This document shows, in pieces, positions 9,272 through 20,000 of a stretch of 43,803 nt of DNA (position 1 is the stretch's first letter; each line of letters begins with the position of its first letter). This DNA comes from Planctomycetota bacterium (GTDB lineage: Bacteria > Planctomycetota > Planctomycetia > Pirellulales > Pirellulaceae). A program made the translations under genes and the position numbers. The notes beneath the pieces are model-generated. The model did not search any database, was not told the DNA's origin, and saw only the letters and a list, made by a program, of their open reading frames with translations. The stretch lies in contig JAQBZB010000040.1 of assembly GCA_027622275.1 (NCBI GenBank), positions 1 to 43,803 on the forward strand, read 5' to 3'.

Positions 9272-9600
9272 GAAAATCTCCTAAGGGTTGATGTCACGTT
9301 CGGCGAGCCAGACAATCCGGCGCGCAGAAAACAGTGTAACCGGTTTATCGCAAAACCTCAACTTCAAGCCCTCGATGGTAGGAGTAGAGTTTGAGAACAG
9401 CCTGGCCCCGGGGCCGGGAAATCACGGGCCGGGGCCCACGCTACGCGAAACCGTAACACTACCCGGCTCCCTGTATTTGATGGAATTGCCAGCTTGGCGT
9501 GCTATACTACCGGCTCGTAGTGAGAGCCGGGAATTGACGGCGATTGACCTCGCGATTCACGACTTGGCATCCAAGGTAACGACTGCGGGAGGCGAGAATA
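9272..9600. other. Divergent gap before the giant secreted protein gene
   Basis: This gap separates the redoxin gene (-) from the giant gene (+). It has a GC-rich imperfect palindrome at 9404-9436 (GGCCCCGG with CCGGGGCC) and the promoter-like site at 9500-9508. The frame at 9288-9779 overlaps the start of the giant gene and is rejected. GGGAGG at 9587-9592 is the ribosome site of the giant gene. Confidence 0.5.
9500..9508 (+). promoter_or_regulatory. Possible extended -10 promoter element
   Basis: TGCTATACT matches the extended -10 pattern TGnTATAAT with one change. It lies about 95 bp before the ATG of the giant secreted protein. No -35 element at good spacing was found, so this is only a candidate. 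Confidence 0.35.
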
Positions 9601-12600
9601 ATGATGCACCGAGATTGTTGGTTCTCCGCGTTTCGCCGACGGTCGAAAAAAAAGCACCGAGCACTGCGACTCCGTCGGTCGGACGTACGCGCCCTCGGAC
9701 TGGAACGCTGCGAACCGCGGCTCGTACTGAGTGGCGTCCCAGTGACGGACTACGATTTCGTCAGTCCGCCGTGGTTTGAGACTGCCGTCGACGCCACTCG
9801 ATTGTCCGCTAGTGCCGATGGCAGCGGTGTATCCGGAGCCTCGGGCGGTGACTTTGTTGGGCCGCTACCCGTGCAAAACCCAGCAACGATCCGCTGGATT
9901 GTCCGCTTCGACCCTGCGTCGCTGATCGGGATCAACTCGGCGCGCGACACGCAGTCTCTTTTGCCCACCGGCGAAATCGAATTCCAGGTTCTGTACGGAT
10001 TGGGGCTTCCGGGCCAGGTGCTCGTCGAAAGCTCGGGCGGCGCGATCGCGGAAGTGGTTTCCTTCCTAACCGCGAACGACGATATTGCGGCGTTTGAACG
10101 AGACTCGATCGTCACGGCACAGGTGCTTCCCGACGACCTCAGTTTTGGAAGCCAAATCGGATTGCACAACACGGGGCAAACAAGCGGTACCGCTGACGCC
10201 GACATCGATGCGCCGGAAGCTTGGGACATTACGACAGGCAGCCGCGAAGTCGTGGTCGGAGTCGTTGATTCGGGAATCGACTACACGCACGCCGATCTAG
10301 CCGCGAATGTGTGGACGAACCCCGGTGAAACGGCCGGCGACGGAATCGACAACGATGGCAACGGCTTCATCGACGACGTTCACGGCTATGACTTTCACAA
10401 CAACGACGGCGATCCTCGCGACGATCACGGGCACGGCACGCACGTCGCCGGAACCATCGGCGCCCAAGGCAACAACAGTTTCGGCGTCGCGGGCGTCAAT
10501 TGGTCGACGTCGATCATGGCGCTCAAATTTCTCGACCAGAAGAATGAAGGATTCACTTCAAACGCCGTGCGGGCGATCAATTACGCCACGATGATGCGCA
10601 CCTCCTACGACGTCAATGTGCGGGTCTTGAACAACAGTTGGGTGACCCGCGATTTCAGTCTCGCTTTGCGAGACGCGGTCGCCGTCAGCCAGGATGCCGA
10701 CATTCTGCTCGTCGCCGCCGCGGGCAATGGCAACGTGTTGGGCGAAGGTGTTAATAATGACGTGATACCGCGTTACCCGGCGAGTCTCGAATTCACAAAT
10801 CTCCTCGCGGTGGCGGCAACCGGCCAGAATGACGAACTCGCTCATTTCAGCAACTTCGGCAAAAACTCCGTCGATCTGGCGGCGCCGGGGGTCGGGATTT
10901 TCAGCACCGATCTGGGCGGCGGCTTCCTGTCGCGCAACGGCACCAGCATGGCGGCGCCTCACGTCAGCGGAGTCGCGGCGCTAGTCTGGTCGCTGCTGCC
11001 CTACGTCACCGCCGAGGAAGTGCGGAATGCGATCCTGCAGGGTGCGGACCCGGTTGCAGGGTTGCAGGGCAAGCTGGCCAGCGGCGGACGATTGAACGCC
11101 CTTGGCGCTTTGACCGTCGACACGGTGCTACCACGCGCGACGCTCACCTCCTCCGCCGATATCACCGAGCCGGGCGGCAGCGTCCAGTTGATAACCGTCA
11201 CGTACCGCGACAACCAGTTGGTCGACGCGTTGAGCCTCGACGGCTCGGATGTGCGAATCGTGAACGCGGACTCAGGCGAGTCGTTCAGCACGGCGCTGGC
11301 CAATGTCAACAGCCAATCGAACGGATTGATTCGAACGGCCGTCTACCGAATGAATGCGCCCGGCGGCGCGTGGGATGCCGCTGACAATGCCACGTATCGC
11401 ATCGAGTTGCAGGCGGCACAGGTGAAAGATGCCGCGGGCAACTTCGCGCGGCCGGGAGTGCTGGGCGAGTTCATCGTCGACATCGATCCGGTCACCGGAC
11501 TGATCCGCGTCAACAGTTTCGTCGATGCCCGTGATGCCAATACGTCGGACGGCATCAGCGACGACGGCACGGGCAAGAGCACTCTCCGATCGGCGGTCGA
11601 GCAAGCCAACGCGCTAGTGATCGAAAACACGATTCAGTTGCAGGCCGGTGTGTATGAATTCGCGCTGCAAGGCGACGGGGAAAACCAGGCGGCGACCGGC
11701 GACCTGGACGTGACTCGCAAACTGACGATCCTCGGTGCCGGCACGACGGCGACGACCATCGACGCCAAGCAACTCGATCGTGTCTTCCACGTGCTGCCCG
11801 GCGTGACCTTGACGCTCAGGGATCTCACGCTGCGGGGCGGCTCGGCCGATAGCGGCGGCGGCATCTTCAACGAGGGAAACCTTCAGTTGGTGCGGGTCAT
11901 GCTGACGGCTAACACCGCGGATTCGGGAGCAGGCATCGACAACCGCGGCAGCGCCACGATCGTCGACAGCACGTTGGCCGGCAACACGGCCCAAGTGAAC
12001 GGGGCCGGCATCCACAATGCCGCGACTTTGACAGTCACCAACAGCACACTGTCCGCGAACATCGCCGATGGCGCGGGTGGGGGCATCGCCAGTTCCGGCG
12101 GGACGGTCAGCTTGACCAATGTCACGTTGACCAAGAATTCCGCCGGCAACGGCGGCGGTCTCTTTAGAAGCGGCGGCGCTGTGAACTTGAAGAACACGCT
12201 GATCGCACAAAACCTGGCGTCGACGGCGAACCCTGACGTGGACGGTGCGTTGACTTCGCAAGGCAACAATCTGGTCGGCGACAACACGGGTGCGGCAAGC
12301 TCGTTTCCCGCCGGTAATCCCAAGGCCAACGGCGACCTCGTCGGGACGGCCGGCAGTGAAATTGATCCAAAGTTGGGCGACCTTTCCGACAATGGCGGCC
12401 CGACCTTGACGCATGCTCTGCTTGTGAACAGCCCGGCGATCGATACCGGTGAAAGCGGGGAGTTGCCGCCGCCGCCGGACCAGCGCGGCATTCCCCGGCC
12501 GCTGGATGGCGATACGAGCGGCGTCGCGGTGGTTGACATTGGTGCCTACGAGTTCTTCCAGCCCGCGTCCATCCACGGACTCAAGTTCCACGACCTCAAC

Positions 12601-14082
12601 GGCGATGCCGCCAAAGACGCAAGTGAACCGGGGCTGGCAGGCTGGACGATGTTCCTGGATTTGGATGGCGATGGCAAGTTGGACGATGGCGAACCGACGA
12701 CCATATCGATGGAAGACGATCCGGCGACGGTCGGCGTGGACGAGACCGGCATGTACTGGTTCGACGGCCTGTTGCCCGGCGACTATGTGGTTCACGAGGT
12801 CCAGCAGGCGGGCTGGCGCCAATCGCTGCCTAGTGGCGAGATTAGCTTCGCCGATGCCGTACAGATCTCCCCCGGCACGAAACCTTCCGCGGTGGCGGCC
12901 GGAGACCTAGACGGCGACGGAGACGTGGACCTGCTTGTCGCCGACAAGAATTCGGTCGACATCGCCGTGCTGCTAAACACTGGCGACGCATCTTTTGGAG
13001 CGCCCTCGCTTTATTCCGCCGGGTTTACAAGTGGCTACGTCCAACGGCTCCACATCGCCGATGTCGACGGAGACACGGACCTTGATGTGTTGGCCTATGT
13101 GGCTAGCACTGGCGGCGACCGGGTCGTTGTGCTGAGCAACGACGGAAGCGGCACGCTTAGTTGGTTCACGGAGTTCGCGAACAGCAATTCCACGATCGAC
13201 GGTCTCGACATCGCCGTGGAAGATCTCGACGGTGATGGCGATTTGGACGTCGTCGTTCCGATCCCATTCCCTATTACTTCACAAGTGTCCGTCTTTTTGA
13301 ATCCTGGAGACGGTCGGTTTTCACAAGCCTCGACGCTGTCCACTGCAGGGTCTCCGCCTATTCCGTTGGCGGTAACCGCAGGCGACTTGAACGATGACGG
13401 CGCACCGGATCTGGCAGTTGCGAACTCAAACGGAACAGTTTCGATTTTCTTGAACCAAGGGAGTGCCGCGTTCTCGGTGGGAGTTGGGTATGCGACAGGA
13501 GCTGTCCCGCAAACCCTCCGCATCAAGGACGTGGATGGTGACGGGGACTCGGATCTGATCTTCGCCAATCCCGATTCGGACGACACGTCGATTCTGCTGA
13601 ACCAAGGAGATGCCACTTTCGCGGCGGCGGTCCAATATACGGTGGGCGATACGCCGCGTGCGCTCGTTTCAAGCGACTTCAATCAAGACGGGCACGCTGA
13701 TCTCGCCGTGGTCAATGAAGAATCCGACAACCTCTCGCTGCTGCTGAACCAAGGCGATGGGACGTTCGTGAACGACTCGAGTCTGATGGCCGGCGACGGG
13801 CCGGTCGATATCGTGGCAGTTGACGTTGACGGCGACGGACTGGAGGATCTGATCGTCGCGAATCTGAATTCGAACAGCGTGTCGGTCCTGCGCAATACGT
13901 TTCTGCCGAGCGGGTACGCGGTCAGTTTATCCGCGGGGCAGACGGTCGTTGACCGCGATTTCGGCAACCGGGCGTTGCCGGGCGAGATCCACGGCCAGAA
14001 GTTCCACGATCTGGATGAAGATGGAATCCGAGACCCCGACACCCGGCTTGCCCGGCTGGACGATCTTTGTGGACTTGAATGA
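9601..14082 (+). CDS. Giant secreted subtilisin-like protease, N-terminal part (frameshifted)
   Basis: This is the first 1493 residues of a protein that would reach about 3690. It opens with a basic stretch and LERCEPRLVLSG, an LEPR-XLL-like export segment found on large planctomycete surface proteins. A subtilisin (S8) domain follows with all three catalytic residues: Asp223 (VVDSGID), His278 (HGHGTHVAG) and Ser449 (NGTSMAAPHVSG). Then come a short beta-domain, a right-handed beta-helix region (about residues 640-960) of the polymorphic repeat type, and an SdrD-B-like module (IHGLKFHDLNGD...). An FG-GAP block of about seven repeats (DLDGDGDVDLLVA) follows. A second SdrD-B module is entered at its start but the frame is lost near 14040, so the last residues (RLARLDDLCGLE) are out of frame. 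GGGAGG precedes the ATG. It probably acts at the cell surface or outside. Confidence 0.9.
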   Translation: MMHRDCWFSAFRRRSKKKHRALRLRRSDVRALGLERCEPRLVLSGVPVTDYDFVSPPWFETAVDATRLSASADGSGVSGASGGDFVGPLPVQNPATIRWIVRFDPASLIGINSARDTQSLLPTGEIEFQVLYGLGLPGQVLVESSGGAIAEVVSFLTANDDIAAFERDSIVTAQVLPDDLSFGSQIGLHNTGQTSGTADADIDAPEAWDITTGSREVVVGVVDSGIDYTHADLAANVWTNPGETAGDGIDNDGNGFIDDVHGYDFHNNDGDPRDDHGHGTHVAGTIGAQGNNSFGVAGVNWSTSIMALKFLDQKNEGFTSNAVRAINYATMMRTSYDVNVRVLNNSWVTRDFSLALRDAVAVSQDADILLVAAAGNGNVLGEGVNNDVIPRYPASLEFTNLLAVAATGQNDELAHFSNFGKNSVDLAAPGVGIFSTDLGGGFLSRNGTSMAAPHVSGVAALVWSLLPYVTAEEVRNAILQGADPVAGLQGKLASGGRLNALGALTVDTVLPRATLTSSADITEPGGSVQLITVTYRDNQLVDALSLDGSDVRIVNADSGESFSTALANVNSQSNGLIRTAVYRMNAPGGAWDAADNATYRIELQAAQVKDAAGNFARPGVLGEFIVDIDPVTGLIRVNSFVDARDANTSDGISDDGTGKSTLRSAVEQANALVIENTIQLQAGVYEFALQGDGENQAATGDLDVTRKLTILGAGTTATTIDAKQLDRVFHVLPGVTLTLRDLTLRGGSADSGGGIFNEGNLQLVRVMLTANTADSGAGIDNRGSATIVDSTLAGNTAQVNGAGIHNAATLTVTNSTLSANIADGAGGGIASSGGTVSLTNVTLTKNSAGNGGGLFRSGGAVNLKNTLIAQNLASTANPDVDGALTSQGNNLVGDNTGAASSFPAGNPKANGDLVGTAGSEIDPKLGDLSDNGGPTLTHALLVNSPAIDTGESGELPPPPDQRGIPRPLDGDTSGVAVVDIGAYEFFQPASIHGLKFHDLNGDAAKDASEPGLAGWTMFLDLDGDGKLDDGEPTTISMEDDPATVGVDETGMYWFDGLLPGDYVVHEVQQAGWRQSLPSGEISFADAVQISPGTKPSAVAAGDLDGDGDVDLLVADKNSVDIAVLLNTGDASFGAPSLYSAGFTSGYVQRLHIADVDGDTDLDVLAYVASTGGDRVVVLSNDGSGTLSWFTEFANSNSTIDGLDIAVEDLDGDGDLDVVVPIPFPITSQVSVFLNPGDGRFSQASTLSTAGSPPIPLAVTAGDLNDDGAPDLAVANSNGTVSIFLNQGSAAFSVGVGYATGAVPQTLRIKDVDGDGDSDLIFANPDSDDTSILLNQGDATFAAAVQYTVGDTPRALVSSDFNQDGHADLAVVNEESDNLSLLLNQGDGTFVNDSSLMAGDGPVDIVAVDVDGDGLEDLIVANLNSNSVSVLRNTFLPSGYAVSLSAGQTVVDRDFGNRALPGEIHGQKFHDLDEDGIRDPDTRLARLDDLCGLE

Positions 14083-17000
14083 CAACGGCGTGCCGAATGT
14101 GGGTGAACCCACGACCATTACCGACCGCGATGGCAATTACTCGTTTAAGAACCTCGCTCCGCTCAGGACATACACGATCCGTGAGTTGCCGCGTGACGGC
14201 TGGCGTCAAACGACTCCGGCCGACGAGTCGGGGGGAGCATCGGGGGCCGACGTCAACCTGCCGCCGGAGATCACGGTTCCCGGCGCGCAGGTTATGGATG
14301 AGGACAGCGTTCTTAATGTTACCGGCGACCTCTCGATCAGCGATCCCGATGCCGGTTCCGCCGAGGTTCAAGTCACGTTGAGCGTGACGGACGGTACACT
14401 CACGCTGCCTAGTACGGGCGGACTTGCGTTCTCCGATGGCAATGGATCCGACGACGCGACGATGACTTTTACAGGAACGATCGACGATATCAACGCGGCC
14501 TTGAACGTACTCTTCTACTTTCCGAGCCCAAACTTCAACGGCACGGCAGTAATTACGGTCGACGCCAACGACCTTGGCAACACGGGCACCGGCGGCGAGA
14601 AGACGGATGTCGAGACGATCGATGTTACCGTAACACCCATCAACGACCCTCCATTCGCGACGGACGATCAATACACGGTCGATGGAAACGCCGTGCTCAA
14701 CGTGCCTGCTCTCGGCGTTTTGGCCAATGATGGTGATGTGGACGGCGACTCGTTGACGGTCGCGGTTGATACCGGTCCGTCCAATGGAGTCCTCAATCTC
14801 AACGCGGACGGTTCGTTCTCCTACGATCCCAACGTGGGCTTTAGCGGAACAGATTCTTTTACGTACATCGCCCAAGACGGCGGCGGACTTCAGGCCGGCG
14901 CGACCGTCACCATCGACGTCGTCGCGACGCTCGTGCGGGTGCGTTTGGAAACTGCGGATCCGCTTGGCAATCCGATTTCGGCGATTGGGGCCGGCGAGGA
15001 CTTTCAATTGCGCGTTTTCGTCGACGATTTGCGAGACTCGCCAGACGACGAAGGAGTGTTCGCTGCCTATCTGGACCTGCTCTACGACTCGTCGCTTGTG
15101 TCCATCACGGGGCCGCTTGTATTTGCCAGCGAATACGACTTTGGCCGGTCGGGAGATACGGCGTCTGCGGGAATCATCGACGAGGCGGGTGCGTTCACCA
15201 GTAGTCAATCACCGCTGGGAGGAAGTGAGCGGTTGTTGTTCAGTGTTCCCGTCCACGCCGAGGCCGCCGGACAGGCGGTCTTTCAGGCGGACCCAGCGGA
15301 TGATCCTCCCGCCCACGACGTTCTCTTGTTTGGGGTCGGCCCTGCCGTCCCTGCGTCGGCGATCGAGTACGGCTCAGCCACCATCGTGATCGGCGTTGCG
15401 CAGACGACGGCCCGCGACGATACCTTCCCGATCGGCGTCGACAGCGTGGACAACGAGTTGGATGTGTTAGCGAACGACTTCGATGCACAAGGCGGCGCGT
15501 TGACGATTGTTAACGTCGGTTCGCCGGACCAGGGCGGCACGGTTGTGATCACCAACGGAAACCGCTTGACGTACACAACAGCCTCGGGTTTTGCCGGAAC
15601 CGAACAATTCACTTACGAAATCGAGGACGGAGTCGGCGCCACGGACACGGCGACGGTCACCATCGAAGTGGCGACGCTGGTGCGAGTGCGCTTGGCGACC
15701 ACGGATTTGCTTGGCAACCCGATCGTTTCCCTGGAGCTCGGGCAGGATTTTCAGTTGCACGGCTATGTCGAAGATCTGCGTCCCAACGCCGCCGGGGTCT
15801 TTGCGGCCTACATGGACATCGTCTACGACTCGACGCACGTTGAAGTCGACGGCCCCGTGACGTTTGGGCCGACCTTCAACAACGGTCAATCCGCTGACAC
15901 GGATACGCCGGGCTTGATCGACGAGATCGGTGCCTTCGATTCGAGCATGACCGCGCCTGGTGCCGTCGAGGTGCTGCTGTTCACGATTCCATTTACCACT
16001 ATCGGCTTCGGAAACACCATTTTCTCAACCGGCCCGGCTGACGGCGTGCCAATGCGCGACATGCTGCTGTTCGGGAACGTCGATTCGACGGGCGTGCCGA
16101 AGCTGACCGGTTCGTTTTGGCAGAACGCGGTGATTCCGAAGGACGTCAGTAACGATGCCTCCATTTCGCCAATCGACAATCTGATCATTCTCAATGATCT
16201 TAGCGCCAATGGTGCCCGGCAACTGACCACGGAATCGACGCCGCCATTCGTCGACGTCGATGGCAATGGGTTCATTACGCCACGCGACGGCCTGTTTGTG
16301 TTCGATACCCTTGCCGGTTTTGCAACCGACGCTTCAGTTCCGCCAAATCATATCAGCTACGGCGGCATAAGCATCGTGACTGCGAATACGCCGCCGACGG
16401 CCCGAGACGACACGTTCGCGATCGCCGTCAACAGCGCGGATAACGAGTTGGACGTCTTGGCGAACGATTCCGACACAAACGGCGACCTGCTGGCAATTAC
16501 GAGCGTAGGCTCCACAGACCGCGGCGGCACCGTCGAGATCGTCAGCGGCGGCCACTTGAAGTACACGCCGGCCGCGGATTTTATAGGTGTCGAACAATTC
16601 ACTTATCAAATCGAGGACGAACTTGGTGACGGGGACACGGCGACGGTAACGATCCATGTCTATCCCGTCTTGACGCCCCATGTGGTTGCTGTCGGACCGG
16701 GGCAAATTGTCCGCGATGTCGATTTCGGCAACCGCGCGCTGCTCGGGGAAATCCACGGCCAGAAGTTCAACGATCTGAACGGCGACGGTGTCAAAGACGA
16801 TGGCGAGCCGGGATTGGCCGGTTGGACAATCTACCTGGATCTGGACAGCGACGGCATCAAGGACGTGGGGGAACCCACGACCACGACCGACGAGAACGGC
16901 GACTATTCTTTCAGCGGACTGGAACCTCTAACCACCTACGCGGTCGCGGAACTGCAGCAGAGCGGATGGGAACGGACTCTGCCCGCCAGATCAATCCATC

Positions 17001-20000
17001 TGAACTCGAGTCCACTGGCCGACGTTGACGACGACGTGCGGCGCGTGGTGCGAGTTGATGTCAACGGTGACGGCAATCAAGATCTGGTCATACTGATTGG
17101 CGGTCCCGGTGCGCCAAGCGGTGGTCAACTCGAGGTTTTGTTCAGTCTCGGGAACGGTACGTTTACGCCCGGCCCTAGCGTAGGCGTCGGGGAGCTAGCC
17201 GTCTCGCTGGCTGCAGGTGACATCGACGGCGACGGGGATGAAGACGTGCTGGTCGGCCACAGTGGCAGTGCGTTTCCACCTTCGGCGTCGAAGATCACGA
17301 TCCACCGAAACCGCGGCGATGGTTCCTTCGACGCACCGGTGACGCTACTTGAAACCACTTACACCGGTTTTATCCTTGTTGCTGATTTCGATCGCGACCA
17401 GGATCTCGACGTGGCGGGCTTTAGTGGTAACGAACTGGTCATGATGAGAAACAATGGGCAGAGTGTCTTGACGCAGAGCAGCAATGTAGTGGCCGTGGGA
17501 GTTACGGCTGACTTTGTCGCGGCTGGAGACCTGGACGGTGTAAACGGGCTCGACATGGCCGTGGCTGGCAACGACAAGGTGGTCATTCTGCGCAACAACG
17601 GAGCAGGCGTTTTTTCCAAGGCCGGAAATCTGACGGCGGGCAGCTATCCAAACTGGCTCGCGCTGGCTGACCTCGATAACGACAACGATCTCGACCTGGC
17701 GGTCGCCGATCCGGAATCGTCAATGGTTTCGTTGCTGCTGAACAACGGGAATTTCGCGTTTTCCACCCCCGTCAATCTGGCCGTCGCGGGGACGCCGACC
17801 ACCGTCGTGGCCGTGGATCTGGAACAGGACGGCGATCTCGATTTGGCCGTGACCACCGACGAGTTGGTCGTGCTGGTGAACGACGGCACGGGATCTTTCG
17901 GTTCGAGCGTTTCGTTCTCCCACGAACCCACGCTGTTCACGTTTCCCGGCGATTTCAACCGGGACGGCCGCACGGACTTATTGACCCTTGGTGGCGACGC
18001 CAACAACGGCGGCAACGGCCAAGTTTCGCTCTTGATCAACCAGTCGCTGCCGGTATACCGAGTCGCGTTAGATGCCGGAGCCGTCGTCGCCAACATCGAC
18101 TTCGGTAACCACGACGTGGGCGGATCTGGAGGGTCGGGTTCGAAAGGGAGCATCGCCGGCCGCCTGTTCAACGATCGAAACGGCAATCGCCGGCGCGACG
18201 CTGGCGAGACATTTGTCGCCGGCTGGACGGTGTATCTCGATTCCAACACCAACGGCCAATTGGACGATGGCGAGGCTCGCACCGTGACGGCGGCAGACGA
18301 TCCGAACACGGCCAATGAAGATGAGTCCGGACTGTATGCGTTTGAGGATCTCGTTCGCGCAACGTATTCCGTTTCGGTCGTCCCTCAAGATCAGTGGAAG
18401 ATCACGTCTCCCAATGCGATCACGTTGTCGACGAGCGAATTCGAGACCGGCGACGGGGCGCAGTCCGTGGCGGCAGGCGACTTTGACGGCGACGGCGATC
18501 AGGATCTGGCGGTGGCCAACGGAGTGACCAACAACATTTCCATTTTGCTGAATAACGGCAGCGGGGATTTCACGCAGGTCGTCAATGTGCCGGTCGGCTT
18601 TGGCCCATCGTCCGTCGCCGTCGGCGACCTGGATGGAGATGGCGATCTGGAATTGGTCGTGGCCAATCTGTTTTCCGGAAACGTCACCATACTGACGAAC
18701 AACGGCGCGGCATCCTTCTCGGCCGGCGCGAGCCTGGCAACGGCTCTGGGTCCGGTGTCCGTGACACTCGCCGACCTTGACGGTCAAAACGGACTCGACA
18801 TGGCCGTCGTCGCCGAGTTTGCCAACAAGGTGTCGGTGTTGTTGAACAATGGCGGCGGGTCGTTCGCGGCCGCGGTTAATTACTCGGTCGGGCTGGCTCC
18901 CCAATCGGTGTCGGCCGGCGATCTGGATGGCGATGGCGACCTCGATCTGGCGGTGGCGAATTTCGACACGGGAGACGTTTCGATTTTAAAGAACAACGCC
19001 AGCGGCGGGTTCTCAGTGCCCACCAACTTGCGAGTCGGAGACGGCCCATTCTCCGTCACGATGGTCGATTTGGACGGTGACAACGACTTGGATCTGGCAG
19101 TCGCCAACGTCCTGTCGGATGACGTCTCGATTTTGAGAAACAACGGCAATGGTACATTCTCCGCCGCCGCGAATTTCGCGGCCGGGTCGGGACCGTCCTT
19201 TGTGACTTCGGCCGATCTGGATCTCGACGGCGACCCCGACCTGATAATCACGAACCGCAGTTCGACCAATCTGGCTATCCTGTTGAACGATCGAGGCGTG
19301 GGGTTCATTGCCGCCAGCAATCTAGGTGTCGGCGATTTCCCGGCGCGGCTGGCGAAAGCCGTCACGGCGGTCAATCTCGATGGCGACTCCGATGCGGATT
19401 TGACGATCGCCAACGGTGACGGCGACAGTATTTCGGTGTTGTTAAACACTCTGACACCCGGGCCAAACGTGATCGTGCTTCGCGACGGGGAGAACCGCAA
19501 TAACGTCGACTTCGGTGCTCAACCGCCCAACGAGCCGCCGACCTTGGATTCGTTGACGGACATTACGATCGTTGAAGACGCAGGCGAGCAGACCGTAAGC
19601 CTGACGGGCATCACGGCCGGTGGCGGCGAAACGCAGGACTTGCGCGTGACAGCGTCGAGCGGCAACACGAGCCTGATTCCGAATCCGTCCGTGACCTACA
19701 CGTCGGCCAGTGCAATGGGCTCGCTGAAGTTCACTCCGGCGAACAATCAATCGGGGACCGCCGTCGTCACCGTAACGGTCGAAGATGCCGGGCCGGACGG
19801 CGACATCAACGAGACGGACGACAACGGCTCCGTCCAACAAACGTTCGCGGTGAATGTAACACCGGTTAACGATGAACCGGTCGTCGGTGACTCGGTGGCG
19901 GAAACCGACGAGGACACACCAATCACCATCGCGTTGGATGTGACGGACGTTGAGGGACTATCGTCCGCTTCGGTTGGTTTGCGAGATGTCAATGCCCCGC

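Noticed and set aside
9288-9779. 163-codon plus-strand frame
   Set aside because: It overlaps the giant gene, whose ribosome site, export motif and domains are clear.
11614-12822. 402-codon minus-strand frame inside the giant gene (and similar ones at 13922-15208)
   Set aside because: These are mirror readings of GC-rich repeat coding; they contain no domain and the plus strand is clearly coding.
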